A stretch of DNA of 24,347 nucleotides, taken from NCBI GenBank assembly GCA_964630905.1, contig CAZVWR010000048.1, forward strand, positions 1-24,347. Direction: 5' to 3'. Positions 15,013 to 22,614 of this stretch are shown in pieces. This DNA comes from JAGOEX01 sp964630905. Lineage in GTDB: Bacteria > UBP6 > UBA1177. Positions within the stretch are counted from its first letter, which is position 1; each line of letters opens with the position of its first letter. Made by a program: the position numbers and the translations under genes. The notes beneath the pieces were generated by a model that made no database searches, had not been told where the DNA came from, and saw nothing but the letters and a program-made list of their open reading frames with translations.

Positions 15013-18000
15013 TGAACACCTCCGAAAGTTATGATGAACGATATCACAGCGTACAGAAGGATGTGTATTGCATAACTCTGTGAATTTCCTTTGAAAATCT
15101 TTGATGTAAATGTCGCGGTAGAATGAAATCCCTCACTTACGCCGTTCCAGAAAGCAGTTGCAAGAGGAGTCACAAGAAATCCGAGAGCTTTTCTGTAAGG
15201 AGCAAAAAAGTTGTATGCAAAGTGGGTGAGTTCAGGCCTGCTCGGTCTTTCCGCCGCATAAACTATATTGAATTGTTTGACCTTGACCGCCTTTCTGTTG
15301 ATAAAGAAAAGCCATGCAAAAACAACGCTGAAAATGCCCATTGTGACATACATTATCATTTTTCCATCCCAGTAACCGAGATAACTTTTAGCAAGGTATC
15401 CGTCCCATACGAGCGGATTTTCCGGAAAATATTTAACAAGGAACTCTCCGATCGGTTTTAATGCAACACCCGGAACAACGCTGAAGAACATAACAAGTCC
15501 AAGAAGTGCAAACTGCGGAACGAGCATCCAGAAAGGCGCCTCTTTCACATGCCGATGGTTATCCTTGAGCTGACCGAGAAATATCGCAAATATCAGCCGG
15601 AAACAGTAAAGAAAAGCGACAAGCCCTGCAAAACTTGCGACTGCTCCCTGAAAATACATTTGTGAATCTATCATTGCGTTGTAGCTCAGCCATTTTCCAC
15701 CGAATCCAGTCAACGGCGGCACACCGGAAAGGGCGATTATGCCGATCATCACAGAAAGAAAACTTATCGGCATTCTTGTTATAAGTCCGCCCATTTCATA
15801 CATATTTCTTGTTTTTACTCTCATCACGACTCCACCGATCGCAAGGAACAGCAGTGCCTTGAAAACAAAGTGGTTGAGAGCAAAAGTGGTTGCGGTAAGC
15901 CAGCCCAGATGGTTCATCATTGATAAAGCGAAAAGGACTCCGCCAAGCTGTCCCACACTTGAATAGGCAAGAAGCCGTTTTGCATCTTCCTCAAATGCAG
16001 CCATCATGTTGCCAAGAAGTGCGGTTATAACTCCGAGCCATCCGAGAACATAATAGATATCAACACCTTTAAAGCTCTGCGGACCCATTGCAAGCATTGT
16101 AATGATCAGTCCGAATACGCCCGCTTTGAGCAGAACGGCTGAAACCACAGGCGACACATCGCTTTCTGCTTCACTGTGAGCTCCCGGAAGCCAGATGTGA
16201 AGGGGAGCCGCGGCAGTTTTAGTGAGGAACCCTATCACAAGCAGAATGAATATCACTGACTGATATGCTCCGGCAGTTGAAAGTGTTGCAAGTTCAAGAT
16301 TTCCGTTATTTGCCGCACTGATAAGCCCGAATCCCGCAAGCATCGAATATGCTCCGCCAAGAGAGAATATCATATAGCTCAAAGCGTGAGGCATAGACTT
16401 TTTCCCTCTTAAAATGAGAAAATAACTGCCAAGAGTCATCAGCTCCCACCAGAAGAAGAATTCCATAGTGGTATTAGCTGTGAGAAGTCCCGCAAGCCCT
16501 GCATACATCAAAGCACTTGACGGATAGAATCCGACTCTTTTTCCGCTCTTATCAAATCCTGCAAGAAGAAGTATCATTCCGCCGATAAGAAATACTATCA
16601 GAAATACCGCTCTGAATTCATTGAGTTGCGGATAAAGGTGATAAAAATAGTATCCAAGTCCTGAAATAAGCAGAATGTTCTTAATTTTTGCAGGTAAGAA
16701 ATCAAGTATGAAAAATGATGCCGCAAATATCAGAGGTATTGAAACTGTTTTCAGAAACGGGAAATATCCGGCTGAATAAGGAATGTCAATTGAGATTATG
16801 AAAAGTATTGCAACAGATACAAAAAGAATTGCCAACTCCTTGAATTTTATCTCTTTTTGAGTGTCGCTTTCCATTTTCACCGCATATCCGAACCATCTGA
16901 TAAAATATACCGCTTCAAGGAGAGATCCGATAAGAATTAACGCCATCCAGAGCCAGTTTGAAGTTCCGGCAAGCTGTTCTATCAGCATCCATTTTGCAAA
17001 AAATGTCGGGAACGGGGGAAGTCCGAGAAGAGAAAAAATGAAAAGCCCGAGCAGAAATATGACAAACGGATTGCCTTTTAATTTTCCCCACTCTTTTGTT
17101 TTCTCAAAACCTGCTATTCCACTGAGCCAGAAAAGGCCTGTCTTTGAAACGGCATGAACCGCAACTATCGTTCCTGCGATGAAAAATGTGTCAGTTCCGA
17201 GAATATTGCCAAGTCCAATGACAGCAGTTGCAAGTCCACCCTGGGCAATTGATGATAACCCGAGCATTTTATTTGTGTTTTCAGTTTTTATGGCTAGCAG
17301 ATTGGACATCACGAAAGTGAGAAGTCCGGTAACTGCCACAGCAGAATTCCAACTTGGACCGAGAACGGGGAGGAATTTGTAAAGAGCGAAAAGGGAAGCT
17401 GTCATCCCTGCTCCCGATATTGCGGCAGTTATGCCAGCCGGAGCAGATTTATAGATGTCAACCGCCCACCTGTTGGCAGGAAAGGGCTTAAGCTCAAAAA
17501 TAAGTGCACTGAAAAGAAAAAATGCAGCGATCGAGCCGGTGCCGAGTCCTGAACTGTTCATCGAAACAATTGTGTCGATATCAAGAACACCTGTCTTTAC
17601 ATATGCGGTTATCGCTCCAAGAATTAGAAAAATTGATATAATTCCTGTTGCCACAAGCCACGAAAAGCCCGCTTTGAGAAGTTTTCCCGACTTCTGGAAT
17701 AGAAGCATTCCGGCAACTGCGATCGAACTTATCTCAATAAAAACAAAATAGTTGAAAAGGTCGCGTGTCATTACTATTCCGTTTAACGCCATGAAATAAA
17801 GAAGATATGTGATCGCTGAATATTTGCCGTTTTCCTTAATCAACTTAAATATATGCGGCATTCCAAGAAGAGCGGTCAGATTTATCACCAACAGGGCAAA
17901 AGACTCCTCGATCCCGACTTTGAGCGCAATTGAAAGAGGGGCTGAAAATCCGGCAGTTGATTCGATCATGGAGCTGTCTTTAAAAGCAATGAAGCGGAAC

Positions 18001-18143
18001 GCCCAGTAAGCGGATATGGCAGTAATCGACATTATCGCTGTAAACAGCATGACAAACGGCAGTTTTTCACTTTTTTTGCTTAATATTGCAGTTAAAAAAG
18101 CGGTTCCCAATGATAAAATTATGATGTAAATAGGTGTTATCAT
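15009..18143 (-). CDS. Double antiporter subunit: fused MbxH-MbxH' (two NuoL/M/N-MrpD modules)
   Basis: The product has 1044 residues, about twice one MrpD/NuoM protein. Module 1 (about 1-470) has the helix-5 Glu in NYFVFIEISS (Glu137), Lys219 in ELKPFPANRW and Lys384 in FFAKWM. Module 2 (about 490-1044) has Glu567 in FFWWELMTLGS, Lys642 and His649 in TKTAAAPLHIWLPGAHSEAE, Lys673, and Lys817 in GFGGKWLS. These are the buried charged residues that move ions in complex I and Mrp antiporters. In Pyrococcus MBS two separate genes, mbxH and mbxH', encode the equivalent subunits. Here a single uninterrupted frame spans both. It overlaps the MrpC-like gene and the NuoH-like gene by 4 nt each. Confidence 0.9.
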   Translation of the reverse strand: MITPIYIIILSLGTAFLTAILSKKSEKLPFVMLFTAIMSITAISAYWAFRFIAFKDSSMIESTAGFSAPLSIALKVGIEESFALLVINLTALLGMPHIFKLIKENGKYSAITYLLYFMALNGIVMTRDLFNYFVFIEISSIAVAGMLLFQKSGKLLKAGFSWLVATGIISIFLILGAITAYVKTGVLDIDTIVSMNSSGLGTGSIAAFFLFSALIFELKPFPANRWAVDIYKSAPAGITAAISGAGMTASLFALYKFLPVLGPSWNSAVAVTGLLTFVMSNLLAIKTENTNKMLGLSSIAQGGLATAVIGLGNILGTDTFFIAGTIVAVHAVSKTGLFWLSGIAGFEKTKEWGKLKGNPFVIFLLGLFIFSLLGLPPFPTFFAKWMLIEQLAGTSNWLWMALILIGSLLEAVYFIRWFGYAVKMESDTQKEIKFKELAILFVSVAILFIISIDIPYSAGYFPFLKTVSIPLIFAASFFILDFLPAKIKNILLISGLGYYFYHLYPQLNEFRAVFLIVFLIGGMILLLAGFDKSGKRVGFYPSSALMYAGLAGLLTANTTMEFFFWWELMTLGSYFLILRGKKSMPHALSYMIFSLGGAYSMLAGFGLISAANNGNLELATLSTAGAYQSVIFILLVIGFLTKTAAAPLHIWLPGAHSEAESDVSPVVSAVLLKAGVFGLIITMLAMGPQSFKGVDIYYVLGWLGVITALLGNMMAAFEEDAKRLLAYSSVGQLGGVLFALSMMNHLGWLTATTFALNHFVFKALLFLAIGGVVMRVKTRNMYEMGGLITRMPISFLSVMIGIIALSGVPPLTGFGGKWLSYNAMIDSQMYFQGAVASFAGLVAFLYCFRLIFAIFLGQLKDNHRHVKEAPFWMLVPQFALLGLVMFFSVVPGVALKPIGEFLVKYFPENPLVWDGYLAKSYLGYWDGKMIMYVTMGIFSVVFAWLFFINRKAVKVKQFNIVYAAERPSRPELTHFAYNFFAPYRKALGFLVTPLATAFWNGVSEGFHSTATFTSKIFKGNSQSYAIHILLYAVISFIITFGGVQ

Positions 18144-18493
18144 TTGGCTTCTCCGATTCTGCTGATTTCCAAAGTTCCGTATTTCTCATACAGTCGCCAG
18201 ACAAATACGAGCATTATCGCAGTTATTCCGAAACCGATGACGATAGCCGTGAGCACCAACGCCTGAGGAACAGGGTCAACGACCAGCGTTTCCGGATTTG
18301 CCGCAAGTAAAGCATTGTCAAGGATGGGAGCTGTTCTCCCTTTAAGATAACCGAGAGCGACGATGATTATGTGGACTCCTGTATCTGCAAGTGAAAATCC
18401 GATCACCATTTTCATCAGATTGTTCTTTGAGAGGATCGCATAAAAACCGATGAGGATTAGCAGAGATCCTGTAATTATTCCTGTTACTGCCAT
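18140..18493 (-). CDS. mrpC: MrpC/MbxG (NuoK-like) subunit
   Basis: The product has 117 residues and three membrane helices. The family signature DPVPQALVLTAIVIGFGITA is present at about 73-92, and helix 2 holds the GFSLADTGVHI segment. MrpC is homologous to NuoK and contributes to the ion path between antiporter modules. It lies 1 nt after the MrpB-like gene and overlaps the next gene by 4 nt. Confidence 0.92.
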   Translation of the reverse strand: MAVTGIITGSLLILIGFYAILSKNNLMKMVIGFSLADTGVHIIIVALGYLKGRTAPILDNALLAANPETLVVDPVPQALVLTAIVIGFGITAIMLVFVWRLYEKYGTLEISRIGEAK

Positions 18494-18494
18494 C

Positions 18495-19178
18495 CTACAC
18501 CTCCGAAGCGTTCTTAAGTTTTACAAGCATGGTCGAAAGCTCTGAGCCGACCTTTAAACCGATAAGTGTGGATATCAGAGGGATCGCTCCGGCAGAAAGG
18601 AGTCTGCCCGTTGTTCCCGCTCCAAGTACCGTAGCATCAAGGAATCCGCCCGCGATAATGAGGCCGGCAACACCTGTCAGAACATAGAAAATGCCTGAAA
18701 CCGATTCAAGAACTGTGAAAAGAGTGGGGGATCCGTCAGTTTTGTTGTCAGCAAGGATCAACAGGAGCAGTGCAGACGCCATGACAGCTCCGCCCTGAAA
18801 TCCGCCGCCCGGAGTAAGATGACCGTTCATTACGATATAAAGACCTGTCATAAAAATGAAAGGAAATATCACTTTTGAAGCGGTTGTAAGGAGTTCGCTT
18901 GATTCACTTTTTGTTTCGTAATTTCTGTTTTTAAGAAAAAATGAAAGAACTGAAGCAGTTAAAAAAAGCACTGTCACTTCGCCCAGAGTATCAAGTCCGC
19001 GGTAAGTTACAACAACACTAGTCACGATGTTGACTCCGTTAAGTTCGGCAAGTCCCTTTGAAACATAGTGGCTTGCGGCGCTTCCGAGTGCAAGAGGATC
19101 GGAATATCCAAGAGCCAGAGCGGCGAACATTGATGCAACACCGGCAAGAATGAAGATTATGAATAAGTTTCTAACCAT
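18495..19178 (-). CDS. mrpB: MbhE-MbhF fused subunit (MrpA C-terminal segment plus MrpB)
   Basis: The product has 227 residues. The N-terminal ~95 include NIVTSVVVTYRGLDTLGEVT, the MbhE-like piece found at the C-terminus of large MrpA proteins. The rest has GLYIVMNGHLTPGGGFQGG, the MrpB/MbhF signature. In archaeal Mbh/Mbx these can be separate small genes; here they form one frame. It is part of the Na+/H+ antiporter half of the complex. It overlaps the preceding DUF4040 gene by 8 nt. Confidence 0.9.
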   Translation of the reverse strand: MVRNLFIIFILAGVASMFAALALGYSDPLALGSAASHYVSKGLAELNGVNIVTSVVVTYRGLDTLGEVTVLFLTASVLSFFLKNRNYETKSESSELLTTASKVIFPFIFMTGLYIVMNGHLTPGGGFQGGAVMASALLLLILADNKTDGSPTLFTVLESVSGIFYVLTGVAGLIIAGGFLDATVLGAGTTGRLLSAGAIPLISTLIGLKVGSELSTMLVKLKNASEV

Positions 19179-19416
19179 TTTCGTCCCTCCTCATTCTGCT
19201 TAAAACAAGAAAGAACACTACCGTCATCAGCCCGCTTCCTATTGCCGCTTCGGTCAAAGCAACATCGGGAGCAGCATAAAGAATGTACATGACACTCGCA
19301 AAAAGGCTTACCGCTCCGCTTGCGATCACGGCACTTGTCAGACTTTTTACTATTACGGCAAAAACGGCTGAGAAGATGACTACAAGGGAAAGAACAATTA
19401 AAATTACAAGTTCCAT
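19171..19416 (-). CDS. MbhD/DUF4040-like antiporter subunit
   Basis: The product has 81 residues with three hydrophobic helices. It contains YAAPDVALTEAAIGSGLMTV, the signature of the DUF4040/MbhD segment that in Mrp systems sits near the C-terminus of MrpA. As a free-standing gene it matches MbxD/MbhD. Its ATG directly follows the TAA of mrpG (19417-19419), with AAGGGGG as ribosome-binding site. Confidence 0.88.
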   Translation of the reverse strand: MELVILIVLSLVVIFSAVFAVIVKSLTSAVIASGAVSLFASVMYILYAAPDVALTEAAIGSGLMTVVFFLVLSRMRRDENG

Positions 19417-19755
19417 TTATTCCCCCTTATTTATTTTAAGGTTTTTAAGATCATCACGATTGAGTTTTCCTTTTTCACAGTTGCTGTGGTATCCGGCTCT
19501 TCCGATGCAGTGGCTGGAAACCGGATTTGTAATGACAATAAATATAAATATTATCAATAATTTAGGCCACCATAAAGGATTTAAGACCGCAACACCTGCA
19601 AGTATAAGTAAAGAACCGAGAGTGGAGGCCTTTGTTCCCGCCTGAATGCGGTTGAAGAAATCGGGCATTCTTATCAGTCCGATGCTTGCTGTAAAAAGGA
19701 AGAATGACCCCGCAAGAACAATAAAGGAACCAATTATTTCGCGTATTTCCATCAT
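19417..19755 (-). CDS. mrpG: MrpG/MbxC subunit
   Basis: The product has 112 residues. The MrpG signature ASIGLIRMPDFFNRIQAG and TKASTLGSLLILAGV lie in the first 60 residues, followed by a second and third helix (LLIIFIFIVITNPVSSHC). The tail is hydrophilic. Its ATG overlaps the TGA of mrpF (19752-19755). A second ATG immediately follows and could equally serve as start. Confidence 0.92.
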   Translation of the reverse strand: MMEIREIIGSFIVLAGSFFLFTASIGLIRMPDFFNRIQAGTKASTLGSLLILAGVAVLNPLWWPKLLIIFIFIVITNPVSSHCIGRAGYHSNCEKGKLNRDDLKNLKINKGE

Positions 19756-20012
19756 AGCCCCCTCTCAATGAACCTTGCAACGACGATGACTCCGAGAAAC
19801 GAAAGAAGTCCGTATACAAGTGCGACATCAAGATATATCGCTCTGGACGCGAAGTGGGCAATCATCACGATCAGGGAAATGGCGATAAACCCGATAACAT
19901 CAAGAGAGACGATCCTGTTTATCGTTTTAGGTCCTATTGCAAACCTGACAACAGAAATTATCAGCGCAAGAAGAGTTAGCGATAAAGCAATATAAATAAT
20001 GATCTCAACCAT
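19752..20012 (-). CDS. mrpF: MrpF/MbxB subunit
   Basis: The product has 86 residues and three membrane helices. The family pattern VVRFAIGPKTINRIVSLDVI is followed by DVALVYGLLSFLGVIVVARF. MrpF is a small subunit of the Mrp-type Na+/H+ antiporter module. It overlaps mrpE by 8 nt and mrpG by 4 nt. Confidence 0.93.
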   Translation of the reverse strand: MVEIIIYIALSLTLLALIISVVRFAIGPKTINRIVSLDVIGFIAISLIVMIAHFASRAIYLDVALVYGLLSFLGVIVVARFIERGL

Positions 20013-20493
20013 AGATCACCTCCAGATATTTTTCAAACTTTCTAATCATATCTATTGAATTTTTCTCAGCATTTTCGTTTCCTGCATCTATCCAGTGGAT
20101 ATAAAATGTGTCTCCATATATATCAAGGGTGAAAGTTCCGGGGGTTAGAGTTATGGCATTGGCGAGCATGAATCTGGCGACAGGATCGGTCAGTTTTGTT
20201 TTGACCGCGATTATGCCGGGGTTTATCGGCAGGGAAGGGGAGAGGACTCTTTTTGCAACATCAATGTTTGATTTAATGAGCTCAAAAAGGAATACATGGG
20301 AAAAAACAAAAAATGCAAAAAACGCTTTGGGTGTGAGCCTGATGTTCTTAAAAACGGGGAACCGCAAAGTGCTCCAGCCGGCAAGAAAAGCCGATATTAC
20401 AGCGCCTGTCACAAGATATTCAGGAGCGACACTTCCGTTTAGAAGAAGCCACACCGGAAAGAACAGGTGGAACGAAATAATGAAGTTTTTCAT
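20005..20493 (-). CDS. mrpE: MrpE/MbxA subunit
   Basis: The product has 162 residues. Two N-terminal hydrophobic stretches are followed by the MrpE signature FMLANAITLTPGTFTLDI and a soluble C-terminal domain (DTFYIHWIDAGNENAEK). It is the first structural gene of the complex, 11 nt after the ArsR-family gene. Its AGGAG lies just before the ATG (on the plus strand the ctcct at 20496-20500). Confidence 0.93.
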   Translation of the reverse strand: MKNFIISFHLFFPVWLLLNGSVAPEYLVTGAVISAFLAGWSTLRFPVFKNIRLTPKAFFAFFVFSHVFLFELIKSNIDVAKRVLSPSLPINPGIIAVKTKLTDPVARFMLANAITLTPGTFTLDIYGDTFYIHWIDAGNENAEKNSIDMIRKFEKYLEVIYG

Positions 20494-20504
20494 TTCTCCT
20501 CCGC

Positions 20505-20837
20505 TTAGTTACATTGAGACAGGTGTTGATCCATAAGCTCAAAAAGCTTTATCACACACTCGTTTTCAAGCTTGTAATGAATATATTTGCCATCTTTTCT
20601 GGCAAGTATTATACCCGAAGCTTTAAGTATTTTCAACTGATGGCTCACAACGGAATTTTCGAGGTTCAGGGCAAGAGCGATGTCACTTGCACACAGCTCT
20701 CCGGCAGTCAGTGCCTTCACAACTTTAAGCCGCCCGGCATCTCCAAGCACCTTGAAAATCTCTGCCATTTTCTCGCATTTCTCAATGTTTTCAATAGCAT
20801 GTCTCGCATTTAAAATTGTCTGATTAAGCTCGTCCAT
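20505..20837 (-). CDS. ArsR/SmtB-family transcriptional regulator
   Basis: The product has 110 residues, normal for ArsR. The winged-helix core reads LGDAGRLKVVKALTAGELCA, then SDIALALNLENSVVSHQLKI (recognition helix), LKASGIILARKDGKYIHYKL. It has four Cys: 21, 49 (in the ELC motif where ArsR/CadC/SmtB relatives bind metal), 94 and 109. Asp103 and His105 sit in the C-terminal helix used as a metal site in SmtB/CzrA. Inducer identity (metal, arsenite, persulfide or redox) is not decidable. Being first in the operon, 11 nt before mrpE, with tandem 8-bp repeats between the promoter and its start, suggests self-regulation of the Mbx-like complex. GGAGGG lies 3 nt before the ATG. Confidence 0.9.
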   Translation of the reverse strand: MDELNQTILNARHAIENIEKCEKMAEIFKVLGDAGRLKVVKALTAGELCASDIALALNLENSVVSHQLKILKASGIILARKDGKYIHYKLENECVIKLFELMDQHLSQCN

Positions 20838-20847
20838 GATCCCTCCA

Positions 20848-20879
20848 TGTTTGAATATTTGAACAATTGAACAATTGAT
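20848..20879 (-). promoter_or_regulatory. Operator-like array of four 8-bp tandem repeats
   Basis: On the minus strand four units run head to tail: ATCAATTG, TTCAATTG, TTCAAATA, TTCAAACA. They cover the end of the -10 and the whole short leader. Two CAATTG palindromes are included. The position, directly upstream of the ArsR start, fits binding by that repressor; the binding itself is inferred. Confidence 0.5.
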
Positions 20880-20906
20880 AATATGTTAAACTGAAATTGA
20901 TGTCAA
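20878..20906 (-). promoter_or_regulatory. Near-consensus sigma70 promoter of the arsR-Mbx operon
   Basis: On the minus strand TTGACA (20901-20906), a 17-nt spacer and TATTAT (20878-20883) precede the arsR ATG at 20837. The leader is about 35 nt. It is the only strong promoter found upstream of the 14-gene operon. Confidence 0.82.
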
Positions 20907-20934
20907 GAAGAAAAATGGATGGAAAAGAAAAAAA

Positions 20935-20962
20935 TTGCCAATGCTGTTTTGGAAGTTAAAAT
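20935..20962 (+). promoter_or_regulatory. Putative promoter / diverged copy of the 31-nt repeat
   Basis: TTGCCA (20935-20940), 16 nt, TAAAAT (20957-20962), about 32 nt before the ATG at 20994. Besides the hexamers it shares TTGCCAAyGCwGT and GTTAAAAT, at identical spacing, with the intact repeats at 22531, 23716 and 24234, while the 7 central bases differ. The promoter role is plausible; common descent with the repeats is suggestive only. Confidence 0.45.
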
Positions 20963-20993
20963 GCATTGATAATTTAAGAGGTTCGATTCTGTT

Positions 20994-21770
20994 ATGAAGT
21001 GTTTAAAAAAAGGCATTCTGTTGATAATGTTTTTATTTCCTGTTGTTCTGTTTTCTGAAGATGCAAATGTTTCTGATAACAAATACAAAGAGTTGAAAGA
21101 ATTCAGAGACAGTCTGATCACAAGAGACGCCCTCATTGACAGCATCTGGGAGATCATAGTCAAAACGATGAAGGAAGAAAAAATTCCTGATAGAAAGAAA
21201 ATAGAAATGGTGGAAAAGTTCATAAAAGACTTTAATTTTGATAACAAATATCTCAAGAAAGCGGAAATGTTTCTTTCGGAATTGAAAAAACGGGACGGTA
21301 ATATAATGTCTGTTTTTAATAGTGATAGCTACAGAACCAAAGTAGAATGGTTTGCACTTAACTTTGCGGCAGGTAACTTCGGTTTCGGCGGCAGTTTCAC
21401 ACTGATAACATTAAGAGGCAGAAATGTTTTCTGGGAAATAGCTCGTATTCAGGCAACAGGATTTATAAGAAAGGTTGCTGCAAATGGAAAAACAATGGTT
21501 GGAGTTCCGTTTTTTCTTGATTCTTTGAACAGGAATGAACTGAGGTTGTCAACCGGTCTCTCAGGCGGACTGTCTGCTACATGGCCGGTTGTAGATGAGG
21601 ATTTCGATTTTCATTCTTACGCTCTTGTTAATATTCCGATAGACATTTCCTATGTTTTTCATGTGGACAGGAATTTTGCTTTTCAGGTCGGCATTTCAGT
21701 TGATTTTCCTGTCTGGAATGATGGTAAATACATTCCTGTTGTAAATGGTTATATGGGTTTCAGAATATGA
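20994..21770 (+). CDS. Exported barrel-like protein, paralog 1
   Basis: The product has 258 residues with an N-terminal signal (KKGILLIMFLFPVVLFSEDA). A charged helical region follows at about 25-100. The C-half has alternating aromatic/hydrophobic stretches (WFALNFAAGNFGFGG, IPIDISYVFHVDRNFAFQVG) and ends in GYMGFRI. The strand-like C-half and terminal aromatic strand suggest an outer-membrane or periplasmic beta protein. I do not recognise the family. It is homologous over its length to the next gene, whose ATG overlaps its TGA (21767-21770). AAGAGG lies 12 nt upstream of the ATG, a slightly long spacing. Confidence 0.75.
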   Translation: MKCLKKGILLIMFLFPVVLFSEDANVSDNKYKELKEFRDSLITRDALIDSIWEIIVKTMKEEKIPDRKKIEMVEKFIKDFNFDNKYLKKAEMFLSELKKRDGNIMSVFNSDSYRTKVEWFALNFAAGNFGFGGSFTLITLRGRNVFWEIARIQATGFIRKVAANGKTMVGVPFFLDSLNRNELRLSTGLSGGLSATWPVVDEDFDFHSYALVNIPIDISYVFHVDRNFAFQVGISVDFPVWNDGKYIPVVNGYMGFRI

Positions 21771-22528
21771 ATCATAAATATATATTGAAAACAAGTTTAT
21801 TCCTGGTTGCTATTTTGCTAATCTTTTCGAATAGTTATGCGCAAGAGCCAAATGATCTTGAAAAACTTGCGGAAGAGACTTGGGCAATCATTTTAAAGGA
21901 ACTCAGCAGGGAAGATGTTTCATTTGAAAAAAAGATGGCGATTATAAACGAATTCATTGCCAAATCACCTGAAAAAAGCAAAGCTCACATCGAAGCGAAG
22001 ACCATGTTAGAAAAAATTGAAAACTCTGAGGCAAGATTTTACCATTTTTTAAACAGAGATTCATATATCAATAAAACAGAGTGGTTTTCATTAGGTTTTG
22101 TCGGTGGCAATTACGGACTCGGTTTCACAACTTCATTTGCTACTTTCAGGTGGAAGAGATTTTTCTGGGAATCAATGAGGTTTCAGTTCACAATGCTTAG
22201 AGATGTCGGTTTCGTAGCCATAAATGCAAAAACCATGATCGGAATTCCATTTTTTTGGGGATTTGCAAATCAGCACGAAATGAGGATAAGTAGTGGAATT
22301 ACAGCAGGACACAGCAGAAACACCTTTATGTTTCTAAATTCAGATAACGGAGAAAATTCAATTAACACCAATCTCAGTGTGCCGATTGAAATATCCTATG
22401 TTTTCCATGCATATAAAGATTCTGCATTTCAGATCGGTGTTATCCTGGATATGCCGGTTGTATTTTATTTCTATAACAAAGGATCTTATCTTCCGAGTCT
22501 TTCCGGTTTTATCGGCTTCAGGATCTGA
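21767..22528 (+). CDS. Exported barrel-like protein, paralog 2
   Basis: The product has 253 residues with a signal peptide ending near SNSYAQ. It aligns with the preceding protein: RDSYINKTEWFSLGFVGGNYG matches SDSYRTKVEWFALNFAAGNFG (a shortened comparison is KTEWFSLGF against KVEWFALNF), KTMIGIPFF matches KTMVGVPFF, and PIEISYVFHAYKDSAFQIG matches PIDISYVFHVDRNFAFQVG. Both end in G-x-x-GFRI. The pair thus arose by tandem duplication. Translation is coupled to the first gene by a 4-nt overlap and it has no strong ribosome-binding site of its own. The function is unknown. A 31-nt repeat starts 3 nt after its stop. Confidence 0.75.
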   Translation: MNHKYILKTSLFLVAILLIFSNSYAQEPNDLEKLAEETWAIILKELSREDVSFEKKMAIINEFIAKSPEKSKAHIEAKTMLEKIENSEARFYHFLNRDSYINKTEWFSLGFVGGNYGLGFTTSFATFRWKRFFWESMRFQFTMLRDVGFVAINAKTMIGIPFFWGFANQHEMRISSGITAGHSRNTFMFLNSDNGENSINTNLSVPIEISYVFHAYKDSAFQIGVILDMPVVFYFYNKGSYLPSLSGFIGFRI

Positions 22529-22530
22529 AC

Positions 22531-22561
22531 AAATAATTTGCCAACGCAGTAACAATAGTTA
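22531..22561 (+). repeat. 31-nt interspersed repeat, copy 1 (promoter-like)
   Basis: The repeat begins AAATAATTTGCCAACG and ends with GTTA. It is identical to copies 2 and 3 except A for C at 22557. It contains TTGCCA (22538-22543) and, 16 nt on, TAGAAT (22560-22565). It lies about 50 nt before the DUF1016 gene start, so it could be that gene's promoter. Confidence 0.85.
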
Positions 22562-22614
22562 GAATATCTTTGAGTTTGACTCAATTCTTAGAAATCAGAA
22601 GTGAGGAGATGCAA

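Noticed and set aside
15009..18143. Two adjacent genes misread as one because of a lost stop
   Set aside because: The frame is uninterrupted, the linker (about 470-490) is itself hydrophobic membrane sequence, and no ribosome-binding site plus start is evident at the join.
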